A DNA stretch of 64,000 bases from Leclercia sp. LSNIH1 (GTDB lineage Bacteria; Pseudomonadota; Gammaproteobacteria; Enterobacterales; Enterobacteriaceae): assembly GCF_002902985.1 (NCBI RefSeq), contig NZ_CP026167.1:2542001-2606000 (forward strand), written 5' to 3'. Both the position numbers and the translations under genes were made by a program. This document shows, one piece after another, positions 34,052 through 43,681 of the stretch (the stretch's first letter is position 1; each line of letters opens with the position of its first letter). The notes under the pieces were generated by a model. It was not told the DNA's origin. It did not search any database and worked only from the letters and a program-made list of their open reading frames with translations.

Positions 34052-35242
34052 TTACAGCACTGCGACAATCGCTTCGCACAGTGGCGCCATGTTATCCGGC
34101 GTCATCCCCGCCACGTTAACACGACCTGATGCCACCGCATAGACGCCAAACTCTTCGCGCAGACGCAGAACCTGCTCTTTGGTCAGGCCGCTGAATGAGA
34201 ACATGCCATTCTGTTTGATGATAAAGCTGAAGTCGCGATCAGCCCCTTTTTCTGCCAGGGTGTTCACAAACAGCTGACGCATGCGCTGAATACGCTGACG
34301 CATGTCGTTCAGTTCCTGCTCCCAGATAGCGCGCAGGGCGTCATTACTGAGGATAGTCGCCACTACAGACGCACCGTGAGCCGGCGGGTTAGAGTAGTTA
34401 GCACGAATAACGGATTTCATCTGGCTGAACGCACGGTCAACGGTCTGCTCATCAGACGCCACCAGCGTACAGGCACCAACGCGCTCATTGTAGAGGCCGA
34501 AGTTCTTGGAGTAAGAGCTGGCAACAATCAGCTCTTTATGGACTGCTGCGAAAGCGCGCAGGCCTTCTGCATCTTCTTCCAGACCACGGGCAAAGCCCTG
34601 ATACGCGAAGTCGAACAGCGGCAGCCAGCCTTTTTCTACGGAGAGTTTCGCCAGCTGTTCCCACTGCTCCAGCGTCGGATCAATGCCGGTTGGGTTATGG
34701 CAGCAGCCGTGGAACAGCACCACATCGCCCGCCTGCGCTTCGCTCAGGCTGGCCAGCAGGCCGTCGAAGTCCAGAGAGTGGTTGGCCGCGTCGTAGTAAG
34801 CATATTCACGCACTTCCAGACCCGCAGAGTTAAAGACGCTCTTGTGGTTCGGCCAGCTCGGATTGCTCACCCAGACGGTTTTTACGCTGGTGTTTTTGGC
34901 AAGGAAATCCGCTGCCACGCGCAGTGCGCCAGTACCGCCAGGGGTCTGTGCCGTGCGGGCACGTTTATCGCTGACAATCGCGCTGCCTTTGCCGAAGAGC
35001 AGTTCCTGGGTGCAACGACCAAATTCCGGAATACCGTCGATGCCGAGGTAGTTTTTGGTATTTTCATTTTCCAGCAGATACTGCTCAGCTTTTTTTACGC
35101 TGGTCAGTACCGGGGTCTTGCCGGTCTCATCTTTATAGACACCAATACCCAGGTTAATTTTCCCGGGGCGGTCATCGGCACGAAACAGATCGGCCAGGCC
35201 CAGAATAGGGTCGGCAGGGGCGGCGGTAATGTTCTCAAACAT
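34052..35242 (-). CDS. aspC: Aspartate aminotransferase
   Basis: PLP-dependent class I aminotransferase that interconverts aspartate / 2-oxoglutarate and oxaloacetate / glutamate. The 396 residues equal E. coli. The PLP lysine lies in [16 protein letters not shown] near residue 246, and the substrate-binding arginine is in SGRVNVAG near the C terminus. Cytoplasmic homodimer. Monocistronic between the REP pair and ompF. Confidence 0.98.
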   Translation of the reverse strand: MFENITAAPADPILGLADLFRADDRPGKINLGIGVYKDETGKTPVLTSVKKAEQYLLENENTKNYLGIDGIPEFGRCTQELLFGKGSAIVSDKRARTAQTPGGTGALRVAADFLAKNTSVKTVWVSNPSWPNHKSVFNSAGLEVREYAYYDAANHSLDFDGLLASLSEAQAGDVVLFHGCCHNPTGIDPTLEQWEQLAKLSVEKGWLPLFDFAYQGFARGLEEDAEGLRAFAAVHKELIVASSYSKNFGLYNERVGACTLVASDEQTVDRAFSQMKSVIRANYSNPPAHGASVVATILSNDALRAIWEQELNDMRQRIQRMRQLFVNTLAEKGADRDFSFIIKQNGMFSFSGLTKEQVLRLREEFGVYAVASGRVNVAGMTPDNMAPLCEAIVAVL

Positions 35243-35371
35243 GACGAAGTTCCATTGTGGTTACGGAAGTGAAATCCGCTATCAGGTTAACGATAGTTCT
35301 ACAAAATGCCAACCGTTTGCTACAAAAAGCGTGCGGCTTTTCAAAAGTCGCCATTTTTTGCTTTCAGGCAT

Positions 35372-35402
35372 AAAAAAACAGGGCCGAAGCCCTGTTTTTT
35401 AG
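35372..35402 (-). terminator. Terminator after ompF
   Basis: ACAGGGC pairs with GCCCTGT across a four-base loop; the side downstream of ompF on the minus strand is a run of seven T residues. The opposite side is also T-rich. Confidence 0.88.
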
Positions 35403-35426
35403 ACATATAACAAAGTGGTGTACTGA

Positions 35427-36506
35427 TTAGAACTGGTAAACGATACCTACACCCGCCTGGTCGTCGGTAGACAGGCCAGTTGCTTCGGTGTAGTTGTTGT
35501 CGTCCAGCAGGTTGAAGCGGTACGCAGCGTACACGTTCATGTTCTTGTTGAAGTAGTACCAGGTACCCACTTCTACGTATTTCACCAGGTCAGCATCGCC
35601 GCCGGAGAAACCGTTACGACCAGTCAGATCTTTACCTTTGGACTGTACGTAACCCACGGATGGACGCAGACCGAAGTCGAACTGGTACTGAACCACAGCT
35701 TCAACGTTCTGAGTCTTGTTCGCGAACTCGCCGTCGTTTTCACGGGTCATGTTCTGAGATTCGCCGTACATTACTGCTGCGTACAGGTTGTTTGCATCAT
35801 ATTTCAGGGAGGTTGCCCAGCCTTCAGCACGTTCGCCTTTATTGTCTGCACTCTGCGCAGTAGAGCGGTCAGAGTTAGAGTAGGCTGCGGTTACGTTGAA
35901 GCCTTCAGCGAAGTCATAGCCCAGAGAGTAGCTGCCGCCGTCGCCGTTCTGACGGCTGATGGTGTGGCCAGACTCGTTTTTACCCTGATACTGCAGACCT
36001 ACTGCCAGGCCGTCAACCAGACCGAAGAAGTCAGAGTTACGGTAGGTAGCCAGACCGGTGCTACGTGCGGTCATGAAGTTGTCGGTTGCCGCCAGGGAGT
36101 CACCGCCCCAGATAACGAACATATCGGTAGAAGCCAGCGCATCGTAGAACACGCCGTAGTTACGACCGTAGTCGAATGAACCGTAGTCACCAGCTTTCAG
36201 GCCTGCGAATGCCAGACGGGTCTTGGTGCCCTGAGCGCCTTCCTGGGAAGAAGCGTCCATGTTGTATTCCCACTGACCGTAACCGGCCAGCTGGTCATTA
36301 ATCTGAGTTTCACCTTTGAAGCCGATACGCGCATAGGTGGTATCACCGTTGTTGGTGTCACCGTTGGTGGTCCAGATGTGCTCACCTACAGCTTTACCGT
36401 AGAAGTCCAGCTTGTTAGCGTTTTTGTTATAGATTTCTGCTGCGTTAGCTGCACCGGCTGCCAGCAGGGCAGGGATAACCACTGCCAGGATATTGCGCTT
36501 CATCAT
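35427..36506 (-). CDS. ompF: Outer membrane porin OmpF
   Basis: Trimeric general porin of the outer membrane. It has 359 residues, with a signal peptide of 22 residues (ending GAANA) and mature start AEIYNKN as in OmpF and Klebsiella OmpK35. A 16-strand barrel ends in the terminal phenylalanine of VGIVYQF, needed for BAM assembly. The constriction loop L3 (about residues 125-160 of the precursor) reads [12 protein letters not shown], where E. coli has YTDMLPEFGGDT. Asp113 is kept, but Glu117 is replaced by Ile. The start MMKRN and the leader with GAGGG are the same as in E. coli. Expression is expected to be set by OmpR at upstream boxes and by small RNAs on the leader. Confidence 0.96.
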   Translation of the reverse strand: MMKRNILAVVIPALLAAGAANAAEIYNKNANKLDFYGKAVGEHIWTTNGDTNNGDTTYARIGFKGETQINDQLAGYGQWEYNMDASSQEGAQGTKTRLAFAGLKAGDYGSFDYGRNYGVFYDALASTDMFVIWGGDSLAATDNFMTARSTGLATYRNSDFFGLVDGLAVGLQYQGKNESGHTISRQNGDGGSYSLGYDFAEGFNVTAAYSNSDRSTAQSADNKGERAEGWATSLKYDANNLYAAVMYGESQNMTRENDGEFANKTQNVEAVVQYQFDFGLRPSVGYVQSKGKDLTGRNGFSGGDADLVKYVEVGTWYYFNKNMNVYAAYRFNLLDDNNYTEATGLSTDDQAGVGIVYQF

Positions 36507-36623
36507 TATTTATTACCCTCATTGGTTTTTTTATGACACTCGCCACTGCCGTCAATAAATTCTGTCAATAAATATTTCCGGAACTATTGATGAGAGTTTG
36601 GTGTCTTTATGTGTCTGACAGGC

Positions 36624-36652
36624 AACTTTCCATTCAAATAGCGGTTTCGCTA
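36624..36652 (-). promoter_or_regulatory. ompF promoter
   Basis: On the minus strand TAGCGA (-35 position) and AAAGTT (-10 position) are separated by 17 bp, at the same place and with nearly the same sequence as the weak, OmpR-dependent ompF promoter of E. coli. This gives a leader of about 110 bases. Confidence 0.65.
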
Positions 36653-36662
36653 GCCTGAAAGT

Positions 36663-36713
36663 GCTACAAACATAAAAAATCGGTTACAATAAGAAAATAT
36701 GTGTAACTAAATG
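36663..36713 (-). promoter_or_regulatory. OmpR-binding region (F1-F3-like) of ompF
   Basis: Immediately upstream of the promoter the minus strand carries three A/T-rich repeats of about 20 bp with GTTACA/GTAACC/TTTGTAGC cores. This is the arrangement of the F1, F2 and F3 OmpR boxes of E. coli. The boundaries are approximate. Confidence 0.6.
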
Positions 36714-37071
36714 TGAATTTTAAGGAACTTTGTGAGGCACCTCAAAGTTCAGAGTTGAATGGCTAAATTTAAAGCTTCACATATTCTATCTATATGAATT
36801 GCTTATCTTAATTTCAGATAATGACTTTTTTTATGATCCGAAGCATTAGCGAACAATTTTTCTTATTTCTGGAGATGGACGTCTGGATAGCCGGGAGTTT
36901 GTGCGAAAAATGTGCTAATGCTTAAGAAAGATATTAGGCGCAATAAGAATAGGGTTTATTTTTTATTCAAAGATGTTTCATGGAAATAAAGCGTAACACT
37001 GTAGAGGATCTGGCGGGGTTGCGCTTTAAAGATGCTGACTTTCAACTGACACAAGTTGACACGGCAGGATA
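36714..37071. other. Long A+T-rich region between ompF and asnS
   Basis: About 360 bp without a gene. It contains a hairpin (36725-36750, arms GAACTTT / AAAGTTC plus GAGG / CCTC) and A+T-rich stretches in which IHF sites and a distal OmpR site could lie, as in E. coli. I see no conserved reading frame in it. Confidence 0.6.
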
Positions 37072-37099
37072 AAATAATGGCCAGCATAGCTGGCCATTG
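37072..37099 (-). terminator. Terminator after asnS
   Basis: The perfect 9-bp inverted repeat ATGGCCAGC / GCTGGCCAT with a three-base loop is followed on the minus strand by ATTTTATCC. It lies 13 bases past the asnS stop codon. Confidence 0.8.
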
Positions 37100-37111
37100 A
37101 GTATTACGGGA

Positions 37112-38512
37112 TTAGAACGTTGCGCTGCGCGGAGTACGCGGGAAAGGAATAACATCACGCACGTTCTGAACACCGGTGACATAGGCAATCAGACGCTCAA
37201 AGCCGAGCCCGAAACCGGAGTGCGGCACGGTGCCATAGCGACGTAAATCGCGATACCACCAGTAGTCCTCTTTGTTGAGGCCCATTTCAGCCATACGCGC
37301 ATCCAGCACATCCAGACGCTCTTCACGCTGAGAACCCCCGATGATTTCACCGATGCCCGGCGCCAGCACGTCCATCGCGGCAACGGTTTTGCCATCTTCG
37401 TTAAGGCGCATATAGAACGCCTTAATGTCTTTCGGATAGTTTTTAACTACTACTGGCGCCTTGAAGTGTTTCTCGGCCAGGTAACGTTCATGCTCGGAAG
37501 CCAGATCAACGCCCCAGTAAACCGGGTTCTCGAACTTCTCACCGCATTTCTCGAGGATCGCGACGGCATCGGTGTAATCCACCTGCGCAAAGTCAGCAGA
37601 GACGAAACGCTCCAGACGGGCAATCGCATCGCTGTCGACGCGCTCGGCGAAGAATTTCATGTCGTCTGCACGCTCGGTGAGCACGGCCTTGAAGACATAC
37701 TTCAGCATCGCTTCTGCCAGGCCCGCAACATCATTGAGATCGGCGAAGGCCACTTCTGGCTCCAGCATCCAGAATTCTGCCAGGTGGCGGCTGGTGTTGG
37801 AGTTTTCAGCACGGAAGGTCGGGCCGAAAGTGTAGATCTTAGACAGCGCACAGGCGTAGGTTTCGCCGTTCAGCTGGCCAGACACGGTCAGGAAGGCCTC
37901 TTTACCAAAGAAATCTTTGTCGTAATCCACTTTGCCTTCTGGCGTGCGCGGCAGGTTTTCCATATCCAGCGTGGAGACGCGGAACATCTCGCCTGCGCCT
38001 TCGGTATCAGAGGCGGTGATAAGCGGCGTGGAGACCCAGAAGAAACCCTGCTCGTCGAAGAAGCGGTGCAGCGCCTGTGCAAGCGTATGACGAACGCGGG
38101 CCACGGCACCAATCATGTTGGTACGCGGGCGCAGGTGAGCCACTTCGCGCAGATACTCGATGCTGTGGCGTTTTGCCGCCATCGGGTAGGTATCTGGATC
38201 TTCAACCCAGCCGGTCACTTCAATGGAGGTGGCCTGCAGTTCATAGCTCTGACCCTGGCCCTGAGAAGCCACGATTTTACCGGTGACGACAACGGAGCAA
38301 CCCGTGGTCAGACGCAGCACTTCCTGATTGTAATTGGGCAGAGAATTATTAATTACGGCCTGTACAGGATCAAAGCAGGAACCGTCATAGACGGCGAGGA
38401 ATGAAAAGCCAGCTTTTGAATCTCGGCGGGTACGCACCCATCCGCGCACGGTGACTTCGCTGTCAACGGCTACGCGGCCCTGGAGTACGTCGGCTACAGG
38501 CACAACGCTCAT
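37112..38512 (-). CDS. asnS: Asparaginyl-tRNA synthetase
   Basis: Class IIb aminoacyl-tRNA synthetase that charges tRNA-Asn. The 466 residues equal E. coli. The N-terminal OB-fold anticodon-binding domain (residues about 1-110) contains [18 protein letters not shown]. Class II motif 2 is seen in [20 protein letters not shown] and motif 3 in [15 protein letters not shown] near the C terminus. Cytoplasmic homodimer. It lies 162 bp downstream of pncB on the same strand, with two hairpins in the gap. Confidence 0.98.
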   Translation of the reverse strand: MSVVPVADVLQGRVAVDSEVTVRGWVRTRRDSKAGFSFLAVYDGSCFDPVQAVINNSLPNYNQEVLRLTTGCSVVVTGKIVASQGQGQSYELQATSIEVTGWVEDPDTYPMAAKRHSIEYLREVAHLRPRTNMIGAVARVRHTLAQALHRFFDEQGFFWVSTPLITASDTEGAGEMFRVSTLDMENLPRTPEGKVDYDKDFFGKEAFLTVSGQLNGETYACALSKIYTFGPTFRAENSNTSRHLAEFWMLEPEVAFADLNDVAGLAEAMLKYVFKAVLTERADDMKFFAERVDSDAIARLERFVSADFAQVDYTDAVAILEKCGEKFENPVYWGVDLASEHERYLAEKHFKAPVVVKNYPKDIKAFYMRLNEDGKTVAAMDVLAPGIGEIIGGSQREERLDVLDARMAEMGLNKEDYWWYRDLRRYGTVPHSGFGLGFERLIAYVTGVQNVRDVIPFPRTPRSATF

Positions 38513-38547
38513 AATAGTCTCTCTATGTTGTCCAAAAATAAAATCTG

Positions 38548-38569
38548 TATCCCCCTAAACAGGGGGATA
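38548..38569 (-). other. Stable hairpin in the asnS leader
   Basis: TATCCCCCT pairs with AGGGGGATA over nine bases around a four-base loop, about 35 bases upstream of the asnS ATG. On the minus strand it is followed, after about five bases, by TTTTATTTTT. It could be a second terminator for pncB or a leader structure of asnS; sequence alone does not decide. Confidence 0.6.
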
Positions 38570-38635
38570 TCTATGTTACCTGGCATCCGCCATCAGACAA
38601 GCAGATTTCGCAATCATAAGAGAAGAAATAGGAAA

Positions 38636-38666
38636 TAAATAAGAGAAGGGAGCGCGGCAGGCTCCC
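38636..38666 (-). terminator. Terminator-like hairpin after pncB
   Basis: GGGAGC pairs with GCTCCC around a seven-base loop directly after the pncB stop codon. The following U tract is interrupted (TTCTCTTATTTATT). Confidence 0.5.
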
Positions 38667-38674
38667 CGAAGAGA

Positions 38675-39877
38675 TTAGCTGGCGATTTTTACCTGAGGCA
38701 GGTCGAACGCTTTGCGCAGTGCCCGCACGAAGGCTTTGTCATGACAAATGGTTTTGCCCGGGCTGTCGGAGAGCTTCGCCACCGGCTTGCCGTTACATTC
38801 CACCAGCTTAATCACGATATTCAGCGGTTTTACCTGCGGAATATCGCAGGTCAGACGGGTGCCGATCCCAAAGGCCAGATTTACGCGCGAGGAGAAGTGT
38901 CGGTACAGGCCTACCGCTTTTGGCAGGTCGAGATTATCTGAGAAGACCAGCACTTTGCTCATCGGGTCGATGCCCAGCTTTTGATAATGGGCAATCGCTT
39001 TCTCACCCCACTCCAGCGGATCCCCGGAGTCATGGCGTAGCCCCTGATAGGCGTTGGCGAACTCAGGCCCGAAATCGCGCAGGAAGGCGTCCATGGTAAT
39101 ACAGTCGGTTAAGGCGATGCCGAGCTGCGCCGGATACTCTGTAAGCCAGGCGGCCAGCGCCGCACGCTGGCTGGTCGCCAGCTCCGGACTGATCTGCTGA
39201 TGCGCCTGGAACCACTCGTGCGCCTGGGTGCCCATTGGGGTCAGGTTCAGACGGCGGGCCAGATCGTAATTGCTGGTGCCGACAAACCACGGCTCCTGCT
39301 GCAAACGCTCGACAATGGCCTGTTGCACCTCGCGGGAGAAACGGCGACGGGTGCCAAAATCCATCAGACGGAAACGCGACATATCCAGCGAGTCGGTCAG
39401 CCGGGCAAAATCAACCAGCTTCTGTTCCAGCGTCGTCAGAGCCAGCTCAACGCTCGCCTCCGGTGAACGGAAGCGGTGCACCAGCTCGCTGATTACCGCC
39501 AGCAGGGGCACTTCCCACATGATCACTTCCCGCCACGGACCTTCAAGGCGAATATGTAGCTTGCCATTATCGTTGCTGATGTTGACCTGTTTCGGGTCGT
39601 AGCGGAAATTGCGCAGCCACTGAAGGTAATCTTCTTTAAAGAAGGGCAGGCTGGAAAGCCACTGGAATTCATCATCCTGCAGACGAAGATGCTGCATTGC
39701 GTCGACTTGCTCACGGATGGCGTCAGCATAGATCCCCAGCAAATCGTCACCACGGCAGCGGAATTCAGCCGCGACCTGTACGTCGTGGTATTGGTGGAAA
39801 ACGGCTTGCTGCATATGCAGTTTGTACGCGTCGGTATCCAGCAGCGTATGCAGAACAGGAGAAGCGAATTGAGTCAT
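38675..39877 (-). CDS. pncB: Nicotinate phosphoribosyltransferase
   Basis: Converts nicotinate and PRPP to nicotinate mononucleotide in the NAD salvage pathway, with ATP hydrolysis. It has 400 residues from [10 protein letters not shown], the E. coli length. An upstream ATG adding eight residues is rejected because family similarity starts at MTQ. Conserved stretches are [23 protein letters not shown] (phosphoribosylated histidine region further on), and the PRPP-contacting LRHDSGDP. A NadR-type operator lies 30 bp upstream of the start, consistent with repression when NAD is sufficient. Divergent from pepN. Confidence 0.97.
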   Translation of the reverse strand: MTQFASPVLHTLLDTDAYKLHMQQAVFHQYHDVQVAAEFRCRGDDLLGIYADAIREQVDAMQHLRLQDDEFQWLSSLPFFKEDYLQWLRNFRYDPKQVNISNDNGKLHIRLEGPWREVIMWEVPLLAVISELVHRFRSPEASVELALTTLEQKLVDFARLTDSLDMSRFRLMDFGTRRRFSREVQQAIVERLQQEPWFVGTSNYDLARRLNLTPMGTQAHEWFQAHQQISPELATSQRAALAAWLTEYPAQLGIALTDCITMDAFLRDFGPEFANAYQGLRHDSGDPLEWGEKAIAHYQKLGIDPMSKVLVFSDNLDLPKAVGLYRHFSSRVNLAFGIGTRLTCDIPQVKPLNIVIKLVECNGKPVAKLSDSPGKTICHDKAFVRALRKAFDLPQVKIAS

Positions 39878-39906
39878 AGGTGCGCAGTAGCATCCTCTCA
39901 CGGGAG

Positions 39907-39924
39907 CGTTTAGTACAATAAACG
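39907..39924 (-). promoter_or_regulatory. Putative NadR operator of pncB
   Basis: CGTTTAgtacaaTAAACG is a symmetric 18-mer that matches the NadR box TGTTTA-N6-TAAACA except for one base at each outer end. It lies 30 bp before the pncB start. NadR represses pncB in E. coli and Salmonella. Confidence 0.7.
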
Positions 39925-40141
39925 ACTAATGAAACCGCTGGAGTATACCTTGTTTAGCGATTTATTGAACCCCGATCACACCATAAGCCTGGTTCAGGGT
40001 CGAGAGCATTTCGTGCCGCGTGTTATAAAAATGTAGCAAATAGAGTGTTTGTGACTGAAAAGATGAACATTCTGCATAGCGCGATTTAGACAACAGGAAT
40101 AGACTGGTTCGTTATTCGACAAACGATGCAAAAGGTTTTCT

Positions 40142-42754
40142 ATGACACAACAGCCTCAAGCCAAATACCGCCACGACTACCGTGCGCCGGATTACCTGAT
40201 TAGCGATATCGATCTGACTTTTGACCTGGATGCCACAAAAACCGTTGTGACGGCGGTAAGCCAGGTGACGCGTCACAACGCCACGGCGGTGCCGCTGCGT
40301 CTTGACGGCGAAGACCTGACCTTAGTGTCGGTGCAGGTAAATGACACCCCATGGACCGACTATAAAGAAGAAGATAACCAGCTGGTGCTGGATAACCTGC
40401 CGGAACGTTTTACGTTACGCATCGTTAACGAGATTAGCCCGGCGTCTAACACCGCACTGGAGGGGTTATACCAGTCGGGCGTGGCGCTCTGCACCCAGTG
40501 TGAAGCTGAAGGTTTCCGTCACATCACCTGGTATCTTGACCGCCCGGATGTACTGGCCCGCTTTACCACCAAAATCATCGCCGATAAAGCCACCTATCCG
40601 TTCCTGCTCTCCAACGGCAACCGCGTGGGCGAGGGCGAGCTGGAAAATGGCCGTCACTGGGTGCAGTGGCAGGATCCGTTCCCGAAACCGTGCTACCTGT
40701 TTGCGCTGGTGGCGGGTGATTTTGACGTTCTGCGCGACACCTTCACCACCCGTTCAGGCCGTGAAGTGGCGCTGGAGCTGTTTGTCGATCGCGGCAACCT
40801 CGACCGCGCCCCGTGGGCGATGACCTCGCTTATCAACTCCATGAAGTGGGATGAAGAGCGTTTCGGTCTCGAGTATGACCTCAACATCTATATGATCGTC
40901 GCCGTCGACTTCTTCAATATGGGTGCGATGGAGAACAAGGGCCTCAACGTCTTTAACTCCAAATATGTGCTGGCGCGTACCGATACCGCCACCGATAAAG
41001 ACTACCTCGATATCGAGCGCGTCATCGGCCACGAGTATTTCCATAACTGGACCGGCAACCGTGTCACCTGCCGTGACTGGTTCCAGCTGAGCCTGAAAGA
41101 GGGCTTAACCGTCTTCCGCGATCAGGAGTTCAGCTCCGATCTCGGCTCGCGGGCGGTGAACCGCATCAATAACGTGCGCACCATGCGCGGCCTGCAGTTT
41201 GCCGAAGACGCCAGCCCAATGGCGCACCCGATCCGCCCGGATAAAGTGATTGAGATGAACAACTTCTACACCCTGACGGTGTATGAAAAGGGTTCTGAAA
41301 TTATTCGTATGATCCACACCCTTCTGGGCGAAGAGAATTTCCAGAAAGGGATGCAGCTCTATTTCGAACGCCATGACGGCAGCGCCGCCACCTGCGACGA
41401 TTTCGTTCAGGCGATGGAAGATGCCTCTAACATCGATCTCTCTCACTTCCGCCGCTGGTACAGCCAGGCCGGTACGCCGATCGTGACCGTTAAAGACGAC
41501 TACAACCCGGAAACCGAGCAGTACACCCTGACCATCAGCCAGCGCACGCCGCCAACGGCTGAACAGGAAGAGAAGCATCCGCTGCATATTCCGTTCGCCA
41601 TTGAGCTGTACGATAACGAAGGCAAGGTGATCCCGCTGCAAAAAGGCGGCCATCCGGTGCATAACGTATTGAACGTGACTCAGGCCGAGCAGACCTTCAT
41701 CTTTGATAACGTCTATTTCCAGCCGGTACCTGCGCTGCTGTGCGAATTCTCCGCGCCGGTTAAGCTGGAGTACAAGTGGAGCGATCAGCAGCTGACCTTC
41801 CTGATGCGTCATGCACGCAATGACTTCTCCCGCTGGGATGCGGCGCAGAGCCTGCTGGCGACCTATATCAAGCTGAACGTCAATCGTCATCAGCAGGGGC
41901 AGCCGCTGTCGGTACCGGCGCATGTTGCCGACGCCTTCCGCGCCATTCTGTTAGATGAGAAGATCGATCCGGCGCTGGCGGCTGAAATCCTTACCCTGCC
42001 GTCGGTAAACGAAATCGCCGAGCTGTTTGAGATTATCGATCCGATCGCTATCGCGACGGTGCGTGAGGCCCTGACCCGTACCCTGGCAACCGAGCTGGCG
42101 GATGAGTTCCTGGCGGTCTACAACCACCACAAACTGGACGCCTATCGGGTTGAGCATGCCGATATTGGCAAACGCTCACTGCGTAACACCTGCCTGCGCT
42201 ACCTGGCATTTGGGGAGACGGCGCTCGCCGATGAACTGGTCAGCAAGCAGTATCACACGGCCGACAACATGACCGATGCGCTGGCTGCGCTGGCTGCCAG
42301 CGTTGCCGCAGAGCTGCCGTGCCGTGATGCCCTGATGCAGGAATATGACGACAAATGGCATCAGGATGGTCTGGTAATGGACAAGTGGTTCATTCTGCAG
42401 TCCACCAGCCCGGCGGCGGATGTGGTGAACAAGGTGCGCAGCCTGCTCAATCACCGTTCGTTCACTCTCAGCAACCCGAACCGCGTCCGTTCCCTGATTG
42501 GCGCCTTTGCCAGCAGCAACCCGGCCGCCTTCCATGCGGAAGATGGCAGCGGCTACCAGTTTATGGTGGAGATGCTGACCGAGCTCAACAGCCGTAACCC
42601 GCAGGTAGCGTCGCGTCTGATTGAGCCGCTGATCCGTCTGAAACGCTACGATGAGAAGCGTCAGGCGAAGATGCGTGCCGCGCTGGAGCAGCTGAAAGGG
42701 CTGGAGAACCTCTCCGGCGATCTCTACGAGAAGATCAGCAAGGCGCTGGCCTGA
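40142..42754 (+). CDS. pepN: Aminopeptidase N
   Basis: M1-family zinc aminopeptidase that removes N-terminal residues in cytoplasmic peptide turnover. The 870 residues equal E. coli. The exopeptidase motif MGAMENKGLNVFN lies near residue 262. The zinc site is HEYFHNWTGNRVTCRDWFQL (HExxH, with the second glutamate in LKEGLTVFRDQEF). The C-terminal half is the helical M1 domain. It stands alone, divergent from pncB, and ends upstream of an REP pair. Confidence 0.98.
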   Translation: MTQQPQAKYRHDYRAPDYLISDIDLTFDLDATKTVVTAVSQVTRHNATAVPLRLDGEDLTLVSVQVNDTPWTDYKEEDNQLVLDNLPERFTLRIVNEISPASNTALEGLYQSGVALCTQCEAEGFRHITWYLDRPDVLARFTTKIIADKATYPFLLSNGNRVGEGELENGRHWVQWQDPFPKPCYLFALVAGDFDVLRDTFTTRSGREVALELFVDRGNLDRAPWAMTSLINSMKWDEERFGLEYDLNIYMIVAVDFFNMGAMENKGLNVFNSKYVLARTDTATDKDYLDIERVIGHEYFHNWTGNRVTCRDWFQLSLKEGLTVFRDQEFSSDLGSRAVNRINNVRTMRGLQFAEDASPMAHPIRPDKVIEMNNFYTLTVYEKGSEIIRMIHTLLGEENFQKGMQLYFERHDGSAATCDDFVQAMEDASNIDLSHFRRWYSQAGTPIVTVKDDYNPETEQYTLTISQRTPPTAEQEEKHPLHIPFAIELYDNEGKVIPLQKGGHPVHNVLNVTQAEQTFIFDNVYFQPVPALLCEFSAPVKLEYKWSDQQLTFLMRHARNDFSRWDAAQSLLATYIKLNVNRHQQGQPLSVPAHVADAFRAILLDEKIDPALAAEILTLPSVNEIAELFEIIDPIAIATVREALTRTLATELADEFLAVYNHHKLDAYRVEHADIGKRSLRNTCLRYLAFGETALADELVSKQYHTADNMTDALAALAASVAAELPCRDALMQEYDDKWHQDGLVMDKWFILQSTSPAADVVNKVRSLLNHRSFTLSNPNRVRSLIGAFASSNPAAFHAEDGSGYQFMVEMLTELNSRNPQVASRLIEPLIRLKRYDEKRQAKMRAALEQLKGLENLSGDLYEKISKALA

Positions 42755-42786
42755 CAGAAAGCCGGGTCCGGCCTGGGTTCTGTTTT

Positions 42787-42866
42787 GTAGGCCGGGTAAG
42801 GCGAAGCCGCCACCCGGCAGTGCTGTGCGGCCTGATGCCCGGTGGCGCTACGCTTACCGGGCCTAC
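42787..42866. repeat. Paired REP (BIME-like) element between pepN and ssuB
   Basis: Two inverted REP units, 42787-42819 (core GCCGGGTAAGGCGAAGCCGC) and 42836-42866, face each other with a 16-bp spacer. The second is identical over 31 bases to the unit at 33981-34011. The element sits between the convergent pepN and ssuB genes. Confidence 0.87.
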
Positions 42867-42870
42867 GGTT

Positions 42871-42903
42871 ACCCTCCCTCTCCCTGTGGGAGAGGGTCAG
42901 GGT
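42871..42903. repeat. Second type of dispersed palindromic repeat
   Basis: CCCTCTCCC pairs with GGGAGAGGG around TGT, and outer arms ACCCT / AGGGT extend the palindrome. This pyrimidine-rich hairpin family is common between genes in Enterobacter, Klebsiella and related bacteria. Here it abuts the REP pair and may also end ssu and pepN transcripts. Confidence 0.75.
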
Positions 42904-42910
42904 GAGGGCA

Positions 42911-43681
42911 TCAGGCATTAGCCGTAATCAACTGCCGCTCCGTTACCCCACGCTTCATCACCCGATCCAGGACCTCCGCTTCCAGCTCCGCCAGCCGTGC
43001 CGAACCCACCCGGCGAGGGCGAGGAAGGTCAATCGTCAGATCCAGCCCAATCTTGCCCTCCTCAATGAGCAGTACCCGGTCCGCCATGGCCACGGCTTCG
43101 CTCACATCGTGGGTCACCAACAGCACCGTAAAGCCGTGCTCCTGCCATAACGAGACGATAAGCTCCTGCATCTCAATCCGCGTCAGGGCGTCCAGCGCCC
43201 CCAGCGGCTCATCCAGCAGCAACAGCCCCGGGCGATGGATCAGCGCTCTGGCCAGCGCCACGCGCTGTTTCTGTCCCCCTGACAGGGCGGCAGGCCACTC
43301 CCCGGCGCGATTGTCCAGCCCGACGGCGACCAGCGCCTGTAATGCCTGCGCTTTCCAGTCGCCTTTCAGCCCCAACCCCACGTTATCGATTACCGGTTTC
43401 CACGGCAGCAGTCGGGCATCCTGGAACATCATCCGGGTATCGTCCTGGATCTCCGCCAGCGGGGTGTTCCCGGCCAGCAGTTCGCCGCTGTTTGGCGCTT
43501 CCAGCCCGGCCAACAGGCGCAGCAGGGTGCTTTTGCCACCGCCGCTGCGGCCCACCACCGCCACGAATTGCCCGGCGGGAATATGCAGCTCCAGTTCGTT
43601 CAGAATGGTGTTTTCGCCGTAGCGTTTGGTCACGCCATTGAGCAACAGCGGCGTCCCCTGGTTTAAGCGAGCTGTATTCAT
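42911..43681 (-). CDS. ssuB: Aliphatic sulfonate ABC transporter ATP-binding protein
   Basis: ATPase subunit of the SsuABC importer for alkanesulfonates. It has 256 residues from [11 protein letters not shown] (E. coli 255). The frame stays open 71 codons further into ssuC, but that part is a shadow of ssuC. Walker A is [13 protein letters not shown], the signature [15 protein letters not shown], and Walker [14 protein letters not shown]. Its ATG overlaps the ssuC stop. Last gene of ssuEADCB, expressed under sulfate starvation through Cbl and CysB in E. coli. Confidence 0.97.
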   Translation of the reverse strand: MNTARLNQGTPLLLNGVTKRYGENTILNELELHIPAGQFVAVVGRSGGGKSTLLRLLAGLEAPNSGELLAGNTPLAEIQDDTRMMFQDARLLPWKPVIDNVGLGLKGDWKAQALQALVAVGLDNRAGEWPAALSGGQKQRVALARALIHRPGLLLLDEPLGALDALTRIEMQELIVSLWQEHGFTVLLVTHDVSEAVAMADRVLLIEEGKIGLDLTIDLPRPRRVGSARLAELEAEVLDRVMKRGVTERQLITANA

